In this document: positions 15,901 to 24,455 of the stretch, piece after piece | How positions within the stretch are numbered: the first letter of the stretch is position 1 | How the letters are laid out: each line of letters opens with the position of its first letter | Virus record (IMG/VR): IMGVR_UViG_3300044611_000110 | Coordinates: 1 to 44,195 of that record | DNA: 44,195 bases | Strand: one strand, 5' to 3' | Origin: a virus | Notes under the pieces: model-generated | Told to the model about the DNA's origin: nothing | Seen by the model: only the letters and a program-made list of their open reading frames with translations | Database searches by the model: none | Position numbers and translations under genes: made by a program

Positions 15901-16812
15901 ACCGATCCTGTACTCACCCAATTCATCAACAGCCGTCTCTCGCATTGCTGCAGCAGTGAGCACCTCTTCTTCTACGGTGGTAGTGCCGTTCTTGATCTTT
16001 TCAAAAGCCTTGGCAGCTTGTTCGTTTTCAGGAATCCAACGAGTAGCGTCTTTAGTACCTTTTACAGCACGAAGCAGCTTCCCAGCACCAACTAGCAAGT
16101 CAGTAAATATACCAAGACCTACACCTTCGTTGATGTTCTTTGCACGCTTTACGTCAGGTGCATCAGTGTCAAGGGTTGCCCAGTCATCCGAGATCCAGCT
16201 AAAGGTCTTAGGAAACATCTTCTTCAGACTTCCCTGCAGGTTATCGTCTGATTCGTTGATCTTGTTCGTAGCATCTACAAATGCACCAGCACCTGCTGCA
16301 ATGCCAGCCTCACCCATAAACTTCACCAACGACTTCTTGCCAGCTTCCCAGGCCACCTTTGCTTGAGCAGCTTTACCAGCAGCACCAAGACCTCTGGTGA
16401 GAAGGATTGTAGGGACAATAAAAGAAGAGATCTCCCGAGCAGCCTGTTGAAGCTCCCCTTTGAACTTAGGGATCTTTGGCAGATCAGGAGCCGGAAGAAC
16501 GTTGTACAGGTCTACAGCCCAGTCAACCGTACCAGTAGGTACAGCCAGGACACCTTCTGCTACGTCTCGTGCGTAGTCACCAGCATCCTTTGGTTCATCA
16601 TCCGGATTGGCTTGCTTGTTTGGTGATTGTGATGGTTGCTGTTGGCCTGGCGTACCAGGCTTCGCAGCTGCCGGTGCAGCAGCCTGTTGCTCGGCTGCTT
16701 GCACATCAATGATAGTCCTTTCGGACTGAGCCTTTTCCTGAAGTAGTTGATTGCGAATCTTGTCGCTTAAAGGCTCTTCGTTACGTTCAAACTCCTCGTA
16801 AGGATTGTACAT
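12952..16812 (-). CDS. Large internal virion protein (T7 gp16-like)
   Basis: At 1286 residues it is close to T7 gp16 (1318) and lies in the same place, after the gp15-like gene. In T7 such core proteins leave the capsid and form a trans-envelope channel for DNA entry. The N-terminal 80 residues are polar, with a Gln/Ala/Pro-rich stretch (EQQAAAPAAAKPGTPGQQQ). Hydrophobic stretches occur near 95-200 (IVPTILLTRGLGAAGKAAQ, GEAGIAAGAGAFVD) and near 900-960 (GTITMMAAAGMFLNG). No lytic transglycosylase motif is evident here, unlike T7 gp16; it is in the preceding protein instead. Confidence 0.85.
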   Translation of the reverse strand: MYNPYEEFERNEEPLSDKIRNQLLQEKAQSERTIIDVQAAEQQAAAPAAAKPGTPGQQQPSQSPNKQANPDDEPKDAGDYARDVAEGVLAVPTGTVDWAVDLYNVLPAPDLPKIPKFKGELQQAAREISSFIVPTILLTRGLGAAGKAAQAKVAWEAGKKSLVKFMGEAGIAAGAGAFVDATNKINESDDNLQGSLKKMFPKTFSWISDDWATLDTDAPDVKRAKNINEGVGLGIFTDLLVGAGKLLRAVKGTKDATRWIPENEQAAKAFEKIKNGTTTVEEEVLTAAAMRETAVDELGEYRIGKNPDLNEPLFGIHDVFDVEETGIRSVDDMGVIGASVDQARIANNLGTQYGRLGSIITEAALKKGLGAESLTRREIIKGVVDQIKSSGKYSYLLDNKNKITFEQIDKAGTDLAQYLLDPRMDAGMLKGTLDNFMNEVDGMKNLTDTGYNAAMKAIKGYMDEYINMDTLKAQAYLTTSLAGQVSDIAEGARYMDGTAAIERAQEQILDRIEYLMVEKGIASYIRGAGLNNIKVWQRMRYAGDATKMKEVAENARAQTDDALAQIIPRAKNTAETLRTISKERPEYLVPLQMAWEFTDGSIDTVSKLNKFVENSLADIHKGFMDGTPEIPNVLVQGMWSNIYNSVLTSISTPLKAGFANTALLLEKPITVLGGAMLGGDLKTLKRGWYQYSAFIDTMNKGLRHMSDVYRKAASDPTSVGYIMRDDIVQKNEGTMDVLHSFARAAEQRGEMGPLALYYKAEALNDLANNPWLRFGANAMTALDGFARAVIANAEVRGRIYDKFIDGGRKLDGDGIRKALDEQYSEMFDSTGMITDKAVDYSSREIAMNLDGPAVTALSSFITRFPAIKPFLMFPRTSANIIAMANKHSPISIFANDYNKLAMPGKNFTVDEVVEILTSKGLPIDENIEQTFNTLRAEIRGRKAVGTITMMAAAGMFLNGNLRGNAHHDKERQKVRQELGWKPRTYKGWDGKWYSYEAMGPIADFLALTADVMDNFDTVTEDDLATTINKLGFLLSANLTNKSMLAGIEPMNDVLSGNPAAINRWAASFGSSLAPLSGARNELGRLLAPQLREVDMEFTQLLRNRNKFTDVIDPNSALPDAHDWIDGKKIGYPENFFVRAFNAVSPMKVSDDLSPERQFLVDIEYDSRPSFMKNQKGIRYTPQERSELYSLIGKQGYFKKELQRIMQGTDAKAWKDSLQTARGNGSQTDPALWQNLYKQINVALDRSKRLAEVQLSNRDDVMRRQYQQLYSAEMQKRGVALPILENK

Positions 16813-16847
16813 TGTTATCTTCTAATGGTAAGCAAAGCTAGGCGTAC

Positions 16848-19748
16848 CTAACCTTGACGTAAGTTTTTAGCGATGTACCTACGGAGCTGCTCATATCCTG
16901 AGTATGGAGCCATGGATTTAGATCCTTTGGGAGCAGGTGCCAGAAAATCAATACTGGCAATTGTTCCGTCTTGACTAACGACTCTTCCAGTTCCACCTTG
17001 CCTACCAATCCGAGATCCAGCCTTTAGGCTCTGACCTTCTTTGACATTAATTGAGTCAAGGTGCGCGTACAGCACATCAACCGGGCGCTGCGTTAGTGGA
17101 TCAATTGATTCGACCACCACGTAGTTGCCGTAACCATTACCACCTGCAGTGGTTTGGTTTCCGACTTCTTTCACTCGACCAGGGAGGACAGTGGTAAAAT
17201 TTTTGTCGTCAAAATAGACATCAATTCCAGGTTGCCCTGAATCAAAGGTAATTGACGAAGCAAATTTACTCCGCATCGTTGCGGGATCTTGCCAAGCTCG
17301 ACCGTAGCCGTACTTAGCTGCAGATTTAATTACCTTGCTGTAGTAGCTAGAGCTTTCAGCATCACCTGGGATAGGACCACGGTACTTCTCTACGTTGCCA
17401 GGACCAGCGTTGTATGCAATTAGTGCAAGACGCATGTCACCGCCAAACTGGCGTTGCAGACTAGACAGGTATCTGGCAGCGTAGTTGATGCTTTCAACTG
17501 GATCGTTGTAGTTAACGTTCGGATGGTACTGAGGCATGATTTGGGCAATGCCTCGTGCACCAGCTTTGCTCACTGCTTTTGGATTGAAACCGCTTTCAGT
17601 TTCAAGCAAACCAGCAAGGATAGCAGGATCAATGCGATTGGCCTTTGCAGCCGCCTGTATGGTGCCTCCAAAACCTTTAGGTACAGAAGTAGGCTCAAAG
17701 CGTCCCATGCTGCTTAAGGCCCGTACAGAGCGGTTATACGACTGATAACGATTAAGGATCGCTTGCAGTTGAGGAGAGATGGTTCCTTGAATCCGCTCCA
17801 TAGCTGCTGGAGTAGCCAGCTCATTCATTCCTGCTGCACGACGTTGGCGGTTGATCACTTCAAGTGGGCTGATACCAAGCTTGGAACCCCAGTACTGAGC
17901 CTCTGCAGGCATGGTGAAGCCAGGCTTCCCATAACCTTGCTCAATAGCCTTGAGTTCGCCAGCGTCAAAAATCAGACCCGGCTTATTGTCTAGTGATCCC
18001 TTGCCGCCGTATGCAAGTGCAGTTCGGATTTTATTGAGCTTTAGATTAATTGCTTTGGTTGATTTAGCAGAGCTGAGTTTGAAGTTTGAGAACTCGCCAA
18101 CACCGTTGATTGCATAGCGACCAGTTGGGTTAGAGAACTCTGCCATTACCTCCGTCACAGCAGTATTGGCTGCTTCCGTTGGAGACATCCCTGCACCAAT
18201 ATATTCAGCAACCTTTCTGTTGAACTTAGCTTGCAGTTCACCAATGACCAAAGTGGCCATGCCGCTGGTTGACCCATCGGGGGACACTTTCACACGAGGA
18301 TCACTTTTAACAGTGTTCTCGATTGCCTTGAGCTTATCTTTGAACCCACCTTGCGAGGATCTTGCTTCCTCTTGCTTCGTAGCCACGGACATCCACTTTT
18401 GCTGTACTTCCCAAGGTGCTTTCGACACCATTTGGGGAGTCAGCATGTTCTGCTCTGCAAGGTTCTTGAACTGATCGTTCAGCCGTTGAGCACCAAGAGC
18501 ATCTACAGAGTAGGTCGATTCAAGAGTACTAAGTGCGTCACTCTTCCGTGTAAATTTCTGGAAGAAGTCCTGCTGTGCTTTTTTGATATTGATCTCAGTG
18601 GCTTGATCCGGATTCTGATTAAAGAAATCCATTAACTCCCTTTCAGCATCTTTTGCCTTCATGGCAATCTCAGCCTCTTCATCTGCTGAGTTCTGCCTGT
18701 TAGCAGCAGCCAGCTCTTCACGAAGGAGTTGAAACTTGACAGGCCACCGCTGCTTAAACGTCTTGCCTGTCTGTGGATCCACTTGGCTCTCAATTGAAAC
18801 CAGATCATTTTCATTGATCATTCCTGCATCAAACATATCTTTGATGTATGTCATGCCCGTTTTCCAAGCACCAGGGAAGCCAAGGGCATTACCTCGTTCG
18901 TCGTAGGTGACAGAAAGACCAAGCAGAAGATCGCCAAGGTTCTTGTCCGTCACAAAGTTGGCCATCAGCTCATCTCGCTTCATGGCGGATTGAGCAATGC
19001 CGTGCTCCTTCCTGAACACCGACATCAATTCAGACTGAGCTTTGTTGATCTCGGGAAGAGCGTATTTAGCAAGCAGGCCCTGGCTGATTTGGGTAAGACC
19101 GTTCTCGGTCATGTACTTACCCAGCAGCCGCTGCATAATTGCTGCTTTATGCTGCGGTTCCCAACTCGGATCGTTTACGGCTTTTACTACACCTTCTACT
19201 TCGATATTCTCAGTGTTGCTAAGGAATTGTGAGCTTGCCCACTCCTTAAACGTAGAACCAAAGTGCTTGGCAGCGTTTCGCTTGTAGTAGTAACCACGAA
19301 GCCCACCAAGGGACTTCAGCCGCTCAACTACCTCAATAGGAGCACCTTCTTTGATTGCCTGAGCAGCTTGTTCGTTGTGAACGTAGTTGACTTGCTGAAG
19401 AGCTTCTTCTTGGGGTTCGATTTCTTGGATCGCTGCAGCTTGAGCAGTTTGATCTTGGGCAAACAGTAGTGCTGCTTGTTCGTCTTCAAACTGGCTGTAG
19501 TACTTAGCACCCTCATTGACGAAGCTGCTCAGGGTCTCTGAGAAGTCAGCTAGTTGACGGATGTTTCGGCCTTGCTGCTCGTAGTTGGCAGTCTGGCCTC
19601 GTTCCATTAACTTAAAGCTTTCGTTGATTGAGGAAAGCTTTCCAGACAAACCAGCATTAGGATCAGCTATGTTATACGGATCAAAGGCACCACCTTTTGC
19701 TGAACCTTGAAATTCAACTTGACCACCAAATGGTTTAATAGGACTCAT
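16848..19748 (-). CDS. Internal virion protein with lytic transglycosylase and degenerate M23-like domain (gp15 position)
   Basis: Encodes 966 residues, with a long helical N-terminal 650. Around 700-800 is an SLT lytic transglycosylase domain: ILAGLLETESGFNPKAVSKA with the catalytic Glu of ES near 717, GARGIAQIMPQ, and ALIAYNAGPGNVEKY. Around 838-935 there is an M23/LytM-like fold (PGIDVYFDD, GYGNYVVVES, DVLYAHLDSINVKEGQSLKAGSRIGRQGGTG), but the first zinc His is Gln and the HxH pair reads S-I-D, so metallopeptidase activity is doubtful. It would nick peptidoglycan during DNA entry. The ATG at 19748 overlaps the previous gene by 4 nt. Confidence 0.9.
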   Translation of the reverse strand: MSPIKPFGGQVEFQGSAKGGAFDPYNIADPNAGLSGKLSSINESFKLMERGQTANYEQQGRNIRQLADFSETLSSFVNEGAKYYSQFEDEQAALLFAQDQTAQAAAIQEIEPQEEALQQVNYVHNEQAAQAIKEGAPIEVVERLKSLGGLRGYYYKRNAAKHFGSTFKEWASSQFLSNTENIEVEGVVKAVNDPSWEPQHKAAIMQRLLGKYMTENGLTQISQGLLAKYALPEINKAQSELMSVFRKEHGIAQSAMKRDELMANFVTDKNLGDLLLGLSVTYDERGNALGFPGAWKTGMTYIKDMFDAGMINENDLVSIESQVDPQTGKTFKQRWPVKFQLLREELAAANRQNSADEEAEIAMKAKDAERELMDFFNQNPDQATEINIKKAQQDFFQKFTRKSDALSTLESTYSVDALGAQRLNDQFKNLAEQNMLTPQMVSKAPWEVQQKWMSVATKQEEARSSQGGFKDKLKAIENTVKSDPRVKVSPDGSTSGMATLVIGELQAKFNRKVAEYIGAGMSPTEAANTAVTEVMAEFSNPTGRYAINGVGEFSNFKLSSAKSTKAINLKLNKIRTALAYGGKGSLDNKPGLIFDAGELKAIEQGYGKPGFTMPAEAQYWGSKLGISPLEVINRQRRAAGMNELATPAAMERIQGTISPQLQAILNRYQSYNRSVRALSSMGRFEPTSVPKGFGGTIQAAAKANRIDPAILAGLLETESGFNPKAVSKAGARGIAQIMPQYHPNVNYNDPVESINYAARYLSSLQRQFGGDMRLALIAYNAGPGNVEKYRGPIPGDAESSSYYSKVIKSAAKYGYGRAWQDPATMRSKFASSITFDSGQPGIDVYFDDKNFTTVLPGRVKEVGNQTTAGGNGYGNYVVVESIDPLTQRPVDVLYAHLDSINVKEGQSLKAGSRIGRQGGTGRVVSQDGTIASIDFLAPAPKGSKSMAPYSGYEQLRRYIAKNLRQG

Positions 19749-20404
19749 ATCTTCCTCAACATGCTATACATGCTGAATCCAGTTTGTAGGCCAGTCATAA
19801 GACCTTGACCAATTCCTAGTGCAGCATTGTTATTGGTTGGTGGGTTGTAAGTGGTTTGAGCCATTACAGGCATAAACCCGTCAAGCTGTGCCTGCAGACT
19901 TCCAACAGCTTGTCGATCAGCGTCGTACCGCTGACGTGCCAAGTCAGTCATGTTGCGACCGAACTGACGACCAGCACTGGCTACGTTTTCACTGAACAGT
20001 GCGTTCTGTCTGCCATATTCCCCAACGATGTCGATGTCTCGGATTCGCCGGGCACTACGACCGTATCGTTCAACAGCGTTGCCTTGACCTTGAGCCAGGA
20101 TTCGTTCACGAATAAGGCTTTGGCGACCAAGTGAGAACCCCATAAGTTGTTCATTCATCCGTGCCTGTTCTCTAGCCATTGCACGACTAGCAGCATCTCT
20201 GTTCTCAAAGATTTGCTCCTCAGTAGCTACCTTGGCCCGTCCAGAAGCTCGTTCTTTCTGGCGGTTCATAATGTCCGCCTGACGTATCCCCAGCTCGTTT
20301 TGGTAGGCAGCAGAAGCTTGGGCTGAGTAGTCCTTAGGGCCAAACATTGACATGCCGCCCTGGAACAGACCCATCCCTATGCTAAATGCACTTATTGGAT
20401 CCAT
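19745..20404 (-). CDS. Internal virion protein (T7 gp14-like)
   Basis: Encodes 219 residues (T7 gp14 is 196). The N-terminus MDPISAFSIGMGLFQGGMSMFGPKDYSAQ is a Gly/Met-rich hydrophobic segment, followed by a long Arg/Ala/Gln-rich helix (RMNEQLMGFSLGRQSLIRERILAQGQGN and beyond) and a Gly-rich end. This matches the size, order and composition of core proteins ejected first to form the outer-membrane part of the DNA channel. It overlaps its neighbours on both sides by 4-13 nt. The assignment rests on synteny and composition. Confidence 0.8.
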   Translation of the reverse strand: MDPISAFSIGMGLFQGGMSMFGPKDYSAQASAAYQNELGIRQADIMNRQKERASGRAKVATEEQIFENRDAASRAMAREQARMNEQLMGFSLGRQSLIRERILAQGQGNAVERYGRSARRIRDIDIVGEYGRQNALFSENVASAGRQFGRNMTDLARQRYDADRQAVGSLQAQLDGFMPVMAQTTYNPPTNNNAALGIGQGLMTGLQTGFSMYSMLRKI

Positions 20405-20847
20405 AAGCGTACAAACTCCACGTAATAGTTGTTGTTTTTAGTCATTGGAATAACCCTAAGAAACTTGAACCCAAGCTTCTTCAAAAGGGTCAGCTCCTTT
20501 GTGTGTTGAATATCAACGTAGTTATATAAAAGTGGATGTGGCTGGCTTTTAAGCCACGTCTTAAAAGCTTGGACAAAGTAGCGTGGATACTCGTAGATCT
20601 TGTTGGTTTTCTGCATCCACGCATTACCCTCCTTGTTCACGCCAAAGAGTCCCATTGGCTTGTCATCAGGTGCCAATGCCACATAGGTGGTATAGGTTTT
20701 GAAATCACGAAACAACTGAAGCGCAGGATTTATTTCTGCTCGTTGCATCTCGTGGACTGCTGGTTCAATCAGATTGTTCGCTACTGCAACAACATCTTCA
20801 ATTGTTGCCTTCCTGATCACACAGCCGGATCGGGACTCTTTAGACAT
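20392..20847 (-). CDS. GNAT acetyltransferase-like protein at T7 gene 13 position
   Basis: Encodes 151 residues beginning MSKESRSGCVIRKATIEDVVAVANNL, a start typical of GNAT-fold proteins. A beta strand TTYVALAPDDKPMGLFGVN lies near 52-71. The C-terminal half (PLLYNYVDIQHTKELTLLKKLGFKFLRVIPM) fits the last strands and the helix that stacks on acetyl-CoA. The Q/R-x-x-G-x-G/A loop for CoA is not clear, so catalysis is uncertain. T7 gene 13, in the same place, encodes an internal virion assembly protein of similar size (138). A structural or assembly role using a GNAT-like fold is favoured. Confidence 0.75.
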   Translation of the reverse strand: MSKESRSGCVIRKATIEDVVAVANNLIEPAVHEMQRAEINPALQLFRDFKTYTTYVALAPDDKPMGLFGVNKEGNAWMQKTNKIYEYPRYFVQAFKTWLKSQPHPLLYNYVDIQHTKELTLLKKLGFKFLRVIPMTKNNNYYVEFVRLWIQ

Positions 20848-20848
20848 A

Positions 20849-23782
20849 CTATCTTCGGGTGTAGAAGTTCGTGTTGTACTTGCCTTCCCATTGCATACTG
20901 CTGAGAGTCACTGGGAAAGGAGTATCACCAATAATGCGGATACGAAGGTTTTTGTTTCGCTGATGAACGGGTACAACGTGAGTGGCTGATGCCGAAAGGT
21001 TCACGTTGTTCAATGCGTATTGAGCGGGTAACGTTACGTTGATTACGTTGTCCCACTCATCTAAGCCTGTGATGTTGACTTTGTACGTGATGGGCCCACT
21101 TAAGCCCGTCTCAATTTTCAGTCGATGAACAATGCAGCTAGAAGTCGTATCCGCCTTCCACTGCCTGCCATCGGAGGTTCCTGGATAGATCTTGGGAATC
21201 TCTACGGTCATGTCGTACAGGTAGCCAAGAATCAAATCTCGTCCCCTGTAATCGCCCTCTAGGACCACGTAGTAGGCCCCTGAGGTGCCTTGTACGGTTG
21301 GATAAAGGATTGCCCCTACTGTCTGACTGGAGACCGTAGGAGAGGCTCCTATGTACCCACCAAGGGCAATTACGGAAAGGGTCTTACCAGTGACGTGATC
21401 AAACGGCAAGTAAACCGTCGTCTGATCAGTACCTGAGTTGTAGGTCCGATACGGGTTGATGTTGAAGAAGTCAAGACACACATCGGTACGCTCTCCAGTT
21501 GGAAGCGTCAGATACCCTTGCTCACTAGCCTGTGTAAGGTCAAAGGACGAAACCAGTACTTTTGTTCCGTTAGAGACCACAGCGTAGAACGTGCTGATGT
21601 CAAAGAATTGATCCAGCAGATTGCCTGTCATCTCCCATTTGTACCAAGTACTTTGCACACGCTCTTCTTCAGAGTCGTAGAACTTGTACTGGTACAGCGT
21701 GTTAGTTCCTTGTTCTCCAATCGAGATCATCGACAATGCAGGGCTTGCAATCATCGAATCAACGCTTGACGGGATCAGCTCAGATACCGTTGTGGTAACT
21801 GCTGCCTGAACTGGCGGCATATCAGATCGAATACGACCCAGTTGGAACACACGGGTGTACAGGTTGGTCTTTGACAGGAAAGCAAGTGACGTACCAAGGT
21901 TTACAGACTCAACCTCTGAATCTGCTTCGTACTTAGACAAAGAGTTTAGGTTGGCAGTCTTCGGACTCAGAATGTCTGTAGCCTCAGTGCTCAACAGGAA
22001 CTGTTCATTCTGTCCAAACAGGACAAGGCCTGTGTTGGAGTTTTGAACGTAGTTGAGTGTGACTGGTTTGGTGGACGTTGCGGTAATGTCAATCGGATCA
22101 TCATCCGTTACCACTTGAGCCGTGGTAGCAAAGAAGTTGAAGTAATCACCTGCTTTGCTCAGTACCACCGACTCCTCTGACAAGAAGCCAAGGCGGTTCC
22201 TGTAAAAGAAGATATTCCGAATCGTTGATCCGATAAAGCTTGGATCAGGGTTAGTAGTGAGATCACCCACCACTCGGTCTTCCCACGCAATTGGTTCAAA
22301 CTTAAATGAGCCATCAGACTGACGGACCAGCTGATGAGGCATTGTCAGCTCATCAAGTTCATACGTGATGCCTGGAGCGTTCGCTTCCTCCCACACACCA
22401 GGACCGTAGGTCTGACTGTTAGTGGTGTTGAACTCAACCCACATGTCATCTACTTCAATGTCAGCAGTGTTGACGACCTTTACCTTGTAGCCGTCTTTGC
22501 ACTGGATCGGGAGTTTGCCAATTGATCCGATCTGATCCTGGAAGACATACAAGCCCTCCTCTGCAGCAGAACCCTTTGTGGTAACAGTGAAGGCACTGGC
22601 ATGAGTGATGTAAATACCAGGACCAACAGACACAGCCGTAAACCCAGCAGAGCCATTAATTGCTGTTGCCAATGCCGTAGCAATTGTTCCCGAGTCGGTT
22701 ACCCCACCCGTCACATCTTGAGGGGTTGTGGTTGTGTAGTTAGTACCGTTCAGCGTTACGGTGTAGTTAGCGTTATATGCAACAATGCTGATGACTACAA
22801 ATGCTTGCTTGGGAAGAGCAGCGGTAGTTCCTGCCTTCATCGCAGGCACCTTTGCCTTGTTCAAAACAAACGTATAATCATTCAGTGTCAGAAGTTCAAT
22901 GTCATCAGGAGTTGCATCCTTAAGATAAGCATTGCTTGGAACAGTGGTGATGTTGCAGTTGCTGACAGCAGTGTCATAAAGGCCCTTCTTAGTGGCCTCA
23001 TCAGAGACGGCGTTGTTGTAGTTGGTCTGAGCCGTGTTCATTGCGGACAAGGCGGTCGCAAGTTGACCAGCTGTAAAAGCAGCCGCTACCGTTTGAACCA
23101 ATTCATAAACTTTAAACCCTTGCTGGTCCAGCCACGGATATTCATCTGTACGTTCCGTGCCTTGACTGTATCCTGCAGGATACGTAATGGTTCCAGTCCC
23201 ACTGCCCAGAACAGTACCTGCTGACTTAATAAAGTACTGGTTTGTGGCAGTGTCAAGGATTACACCAGACCTAACGCTTTGAACGTAGTCATTTGTATAC
23301 GTGGTATCAATATCAAACAGCAACTGTTGCGTGCTGTTTTGACCTTCTAGCCTTTCAGCGTATGTAGCTTGTGCTGTGTTTAGTTCAGCAAGCCTTGTTT
23401 TCCTTAGGGCTACAGCAGCGTTGTAATCGGCCACCCTCGTCTTCAGCGTGGCCAGGTTGCACGTTCCCGGTGCTCCGGTATTGGTGTGCATGTCCACGGC
23501 CCTTACAGAGCCGTCTAGAAGGCTCCAGACGCGAAATTTGTTGTCACTGTATTGAGCGACATACTTCTCCTCGTCATCCCTCAGAATCGAAAACCAACGG
23601 CCTGAGGTGTTAGCACCGTACAGCTCAGCAACAAAGCTACCACCAGGTCTCTTCAAAAGACCAAGTGCATAGTCAGGATATGTGTTGATGCTATCGACTA
23701 ACTGACCAGGATATTTAAGGTAGTCAGGTTGCTGAGAGATCCCACCTAAGAAGTTGGGAATCCGTTGGGTTATCGTACTCAT
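20849..23782 (-). CDS. Tail tubular protein B / nozzle (T7 gp12-like)
   Basis: Encodes 977 residues; T7 gp12 is 794. The N-terminus (TQRIPNFLGGISQQPDYLKYPGQL) carries the conserved gp12 start, which packs against the gatekeeper ring. The rest is beta-propeller-like (VVLSKAGDYFNFFATTAQ, DPIDITATSTKPVTLNYVQ, GLVLFGQNEQFLLS). An insertion of about 250 residues near 100-400, Ala/Thr-rich with a coiled segment, probably accounts for the extra length. It forms the tail nozzle through which DNA passes and the fibres attach. Its ATG overlaps the end of tail tube A. Confidence 0.95.
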   Translation of the reverse strand: MSTITQRIPNFLGGISQQPDYLKYPGQLVDSINTYPDYALGLLKRPGGSFVAELYGANTSGRWFSILRDDEEKYVAQYSDNKFRVWSLLDGSVRAVDMHTNTGAPGTCNLATLKTRVADYNAAVALRKTRLAELNTAQATYAERLEGQNSTQQLLFDIDTTYTNDYVQSVRSGVILDTATNQYFIKSAGTVLGSGTGTITYPAGYSQGTERTDEYPWLDQQGFKVYELVQTVAAAFTAGQLATALSAMNTAQTNYNNAVSDEATKKGLYDTAVSNCNITTVPSNAYLKDATPDDIELLTLNDYTFVLNKAKVPAMKAGTTAALPKQAFVVISIVAYNANYTVTLNGTNYTTTTPQDVTGGVTDSGTIATALATAINGSAGFTAVSVGPGIYITHASAFTVTTKGSAAEEGLYVFQDQIGSIGKLPIQCKDGYKVKVVNTADIEVDDMWVEFNTTNSQTYGPGVWEEANAPGITYELDELTMPHQLVRQSDGSFKFEPIAWEDRVVGDLTTNPDPSFIGSTIRNIFFYRNRLGFLSEESVVLSKAGDYFNFFATTAQVVTDDDPIDITATSTKPVTLNYVQNSNTGLVLFGQNEQFLLSTEATDILSPKTANLNSLSKYEADSEVESVNLGTSLAFLSKTNLYTRVFQLGRIRSDMPPVQAAVTTTVSELIPSSVDSMIASPALSMISIGEQGTNTLYQYKFYDSEEERVQSTWYKWEMTGNLLDQFFDISTFYAVVSNGTKVLVSSFDLTQASEQGYLTLPTGERTDVCLDFFNINPYRTYNSGTDQTTVYLPFDHVTGKTLSVIALGGYIGASPTVSSQTVGAILYPTVQGTSGAYYVVLEGDYRGRDLILGYLYDMTVEIPKIYPGTSDGRQWKADTTSSCIVHRLKIETGLSGPITYKVNITGLDEWDNVINVTLPAQYALNNVNLSASATHVVPVHQRNKNLRIRIIGDTPFPVTLSSMQWEGKYNTNFYTRR

Positions 23783-24393
23783 CTAGTTAGAGCGTGGTAT
23801 GGTTGATAACTGGTGTAAGTTCCTTGTCCATCTCGCCAACCAAAGATCGAGTAATCTCCTTGGTTGCAATCGTATTCAAGAGCAGCTGCTCGGGTGTACA
23901 GCTCTTGCTCTTGCAGCAGTGAGTAGATCTCTTTATCCCCTACCAGCTTCACGGCAACAAGCCGTGCAGCACGAGCAGTGATGTAGACCTGAATAGGAGG
24001 GGGGACGTCTTCGTATGCAAAGAACCAAGTGACATCACACTTGATTGGATCTGACCATACGTAGGTGTGTTCAAGACGGTCGTACAACTTTCCATCTCTA
24101 CGGACTGGATCGTATGTATTGCCGTGATCGTCAACAGTAGTATCGAGTGCGATTACATTGCTTGGATAAACAATGTGACCTGTGTTTGTATCTGGGGTGA
24201 ATTGATACCCTCGTTCAGTATTGAACAGCCATCCCTCTGATTGGACTTGGCGATTCACTTCCCTCAGTGTGTTGAGGACAATCGATACTTCGGGGTTTTG
24301 CAGATCTAGCGTAGTGACAGGAGCCTGTCCTACTGAGCTAAGTATTTGATTGACAGCATCCAGTTCGGTGGACGCAGCATAAGTAGCAGGCAT
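23779..24393 (-). CDS. Tail tubular protein A / gatekeeper (T7 gp11-like)
   Basis: Encodes 204 residues (T7 gp11 is 196). The start PATYAASTELDAVNQILSSV and the following VLNTLREVNRQVQSEGWLFNTERGYQF are characteristic of the family: a helical bundle that docks under the portal. It is first in the tail operon, 63 nt after the capsid gene and beyond a strong terminator, so its expression depends on read-through or its own signal. It overlaps tail tube B by ATGA. Confidence 0.95.
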   Translation of the reverse strand: MPATYAASTELDAVNQILSSVGQAPVTTLDLQNPEVSIVLNTLREVNRQVQSEGWLFNTERGYQFTPDTNTGHIVYPSNVIALDTTVDDHGNTYDPVRRDGKLYDRLEHTYVWSDPIKCDVTWFFAYEDVPPPIQVYITARAARLVAVKLVGDKEIYSLLQEQELYTRAAALEYDCNQGDYSIFGWRDGQGTYTSYQPYHALTR

Positions 24394-24411
24394 CTCTATC
24401 AGGTAGATAAT

Positions 24412-24437
24412 AAAAAAAAGGGACTCCGAAGAGTCCC
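24412..24437 (-). terminator. Strong terminator after major capsid gene
   Basis: On the minus strand GGGACTC-TTCG-GAGTCCC is followed by eight T. This is the same place as the main T7 terminator (after gene 10), which lets capsid be made in excess over tail proteins. Confidence 0.95.
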
Positions 24438-24455
24438 CGTATTGATTACAAAGAA

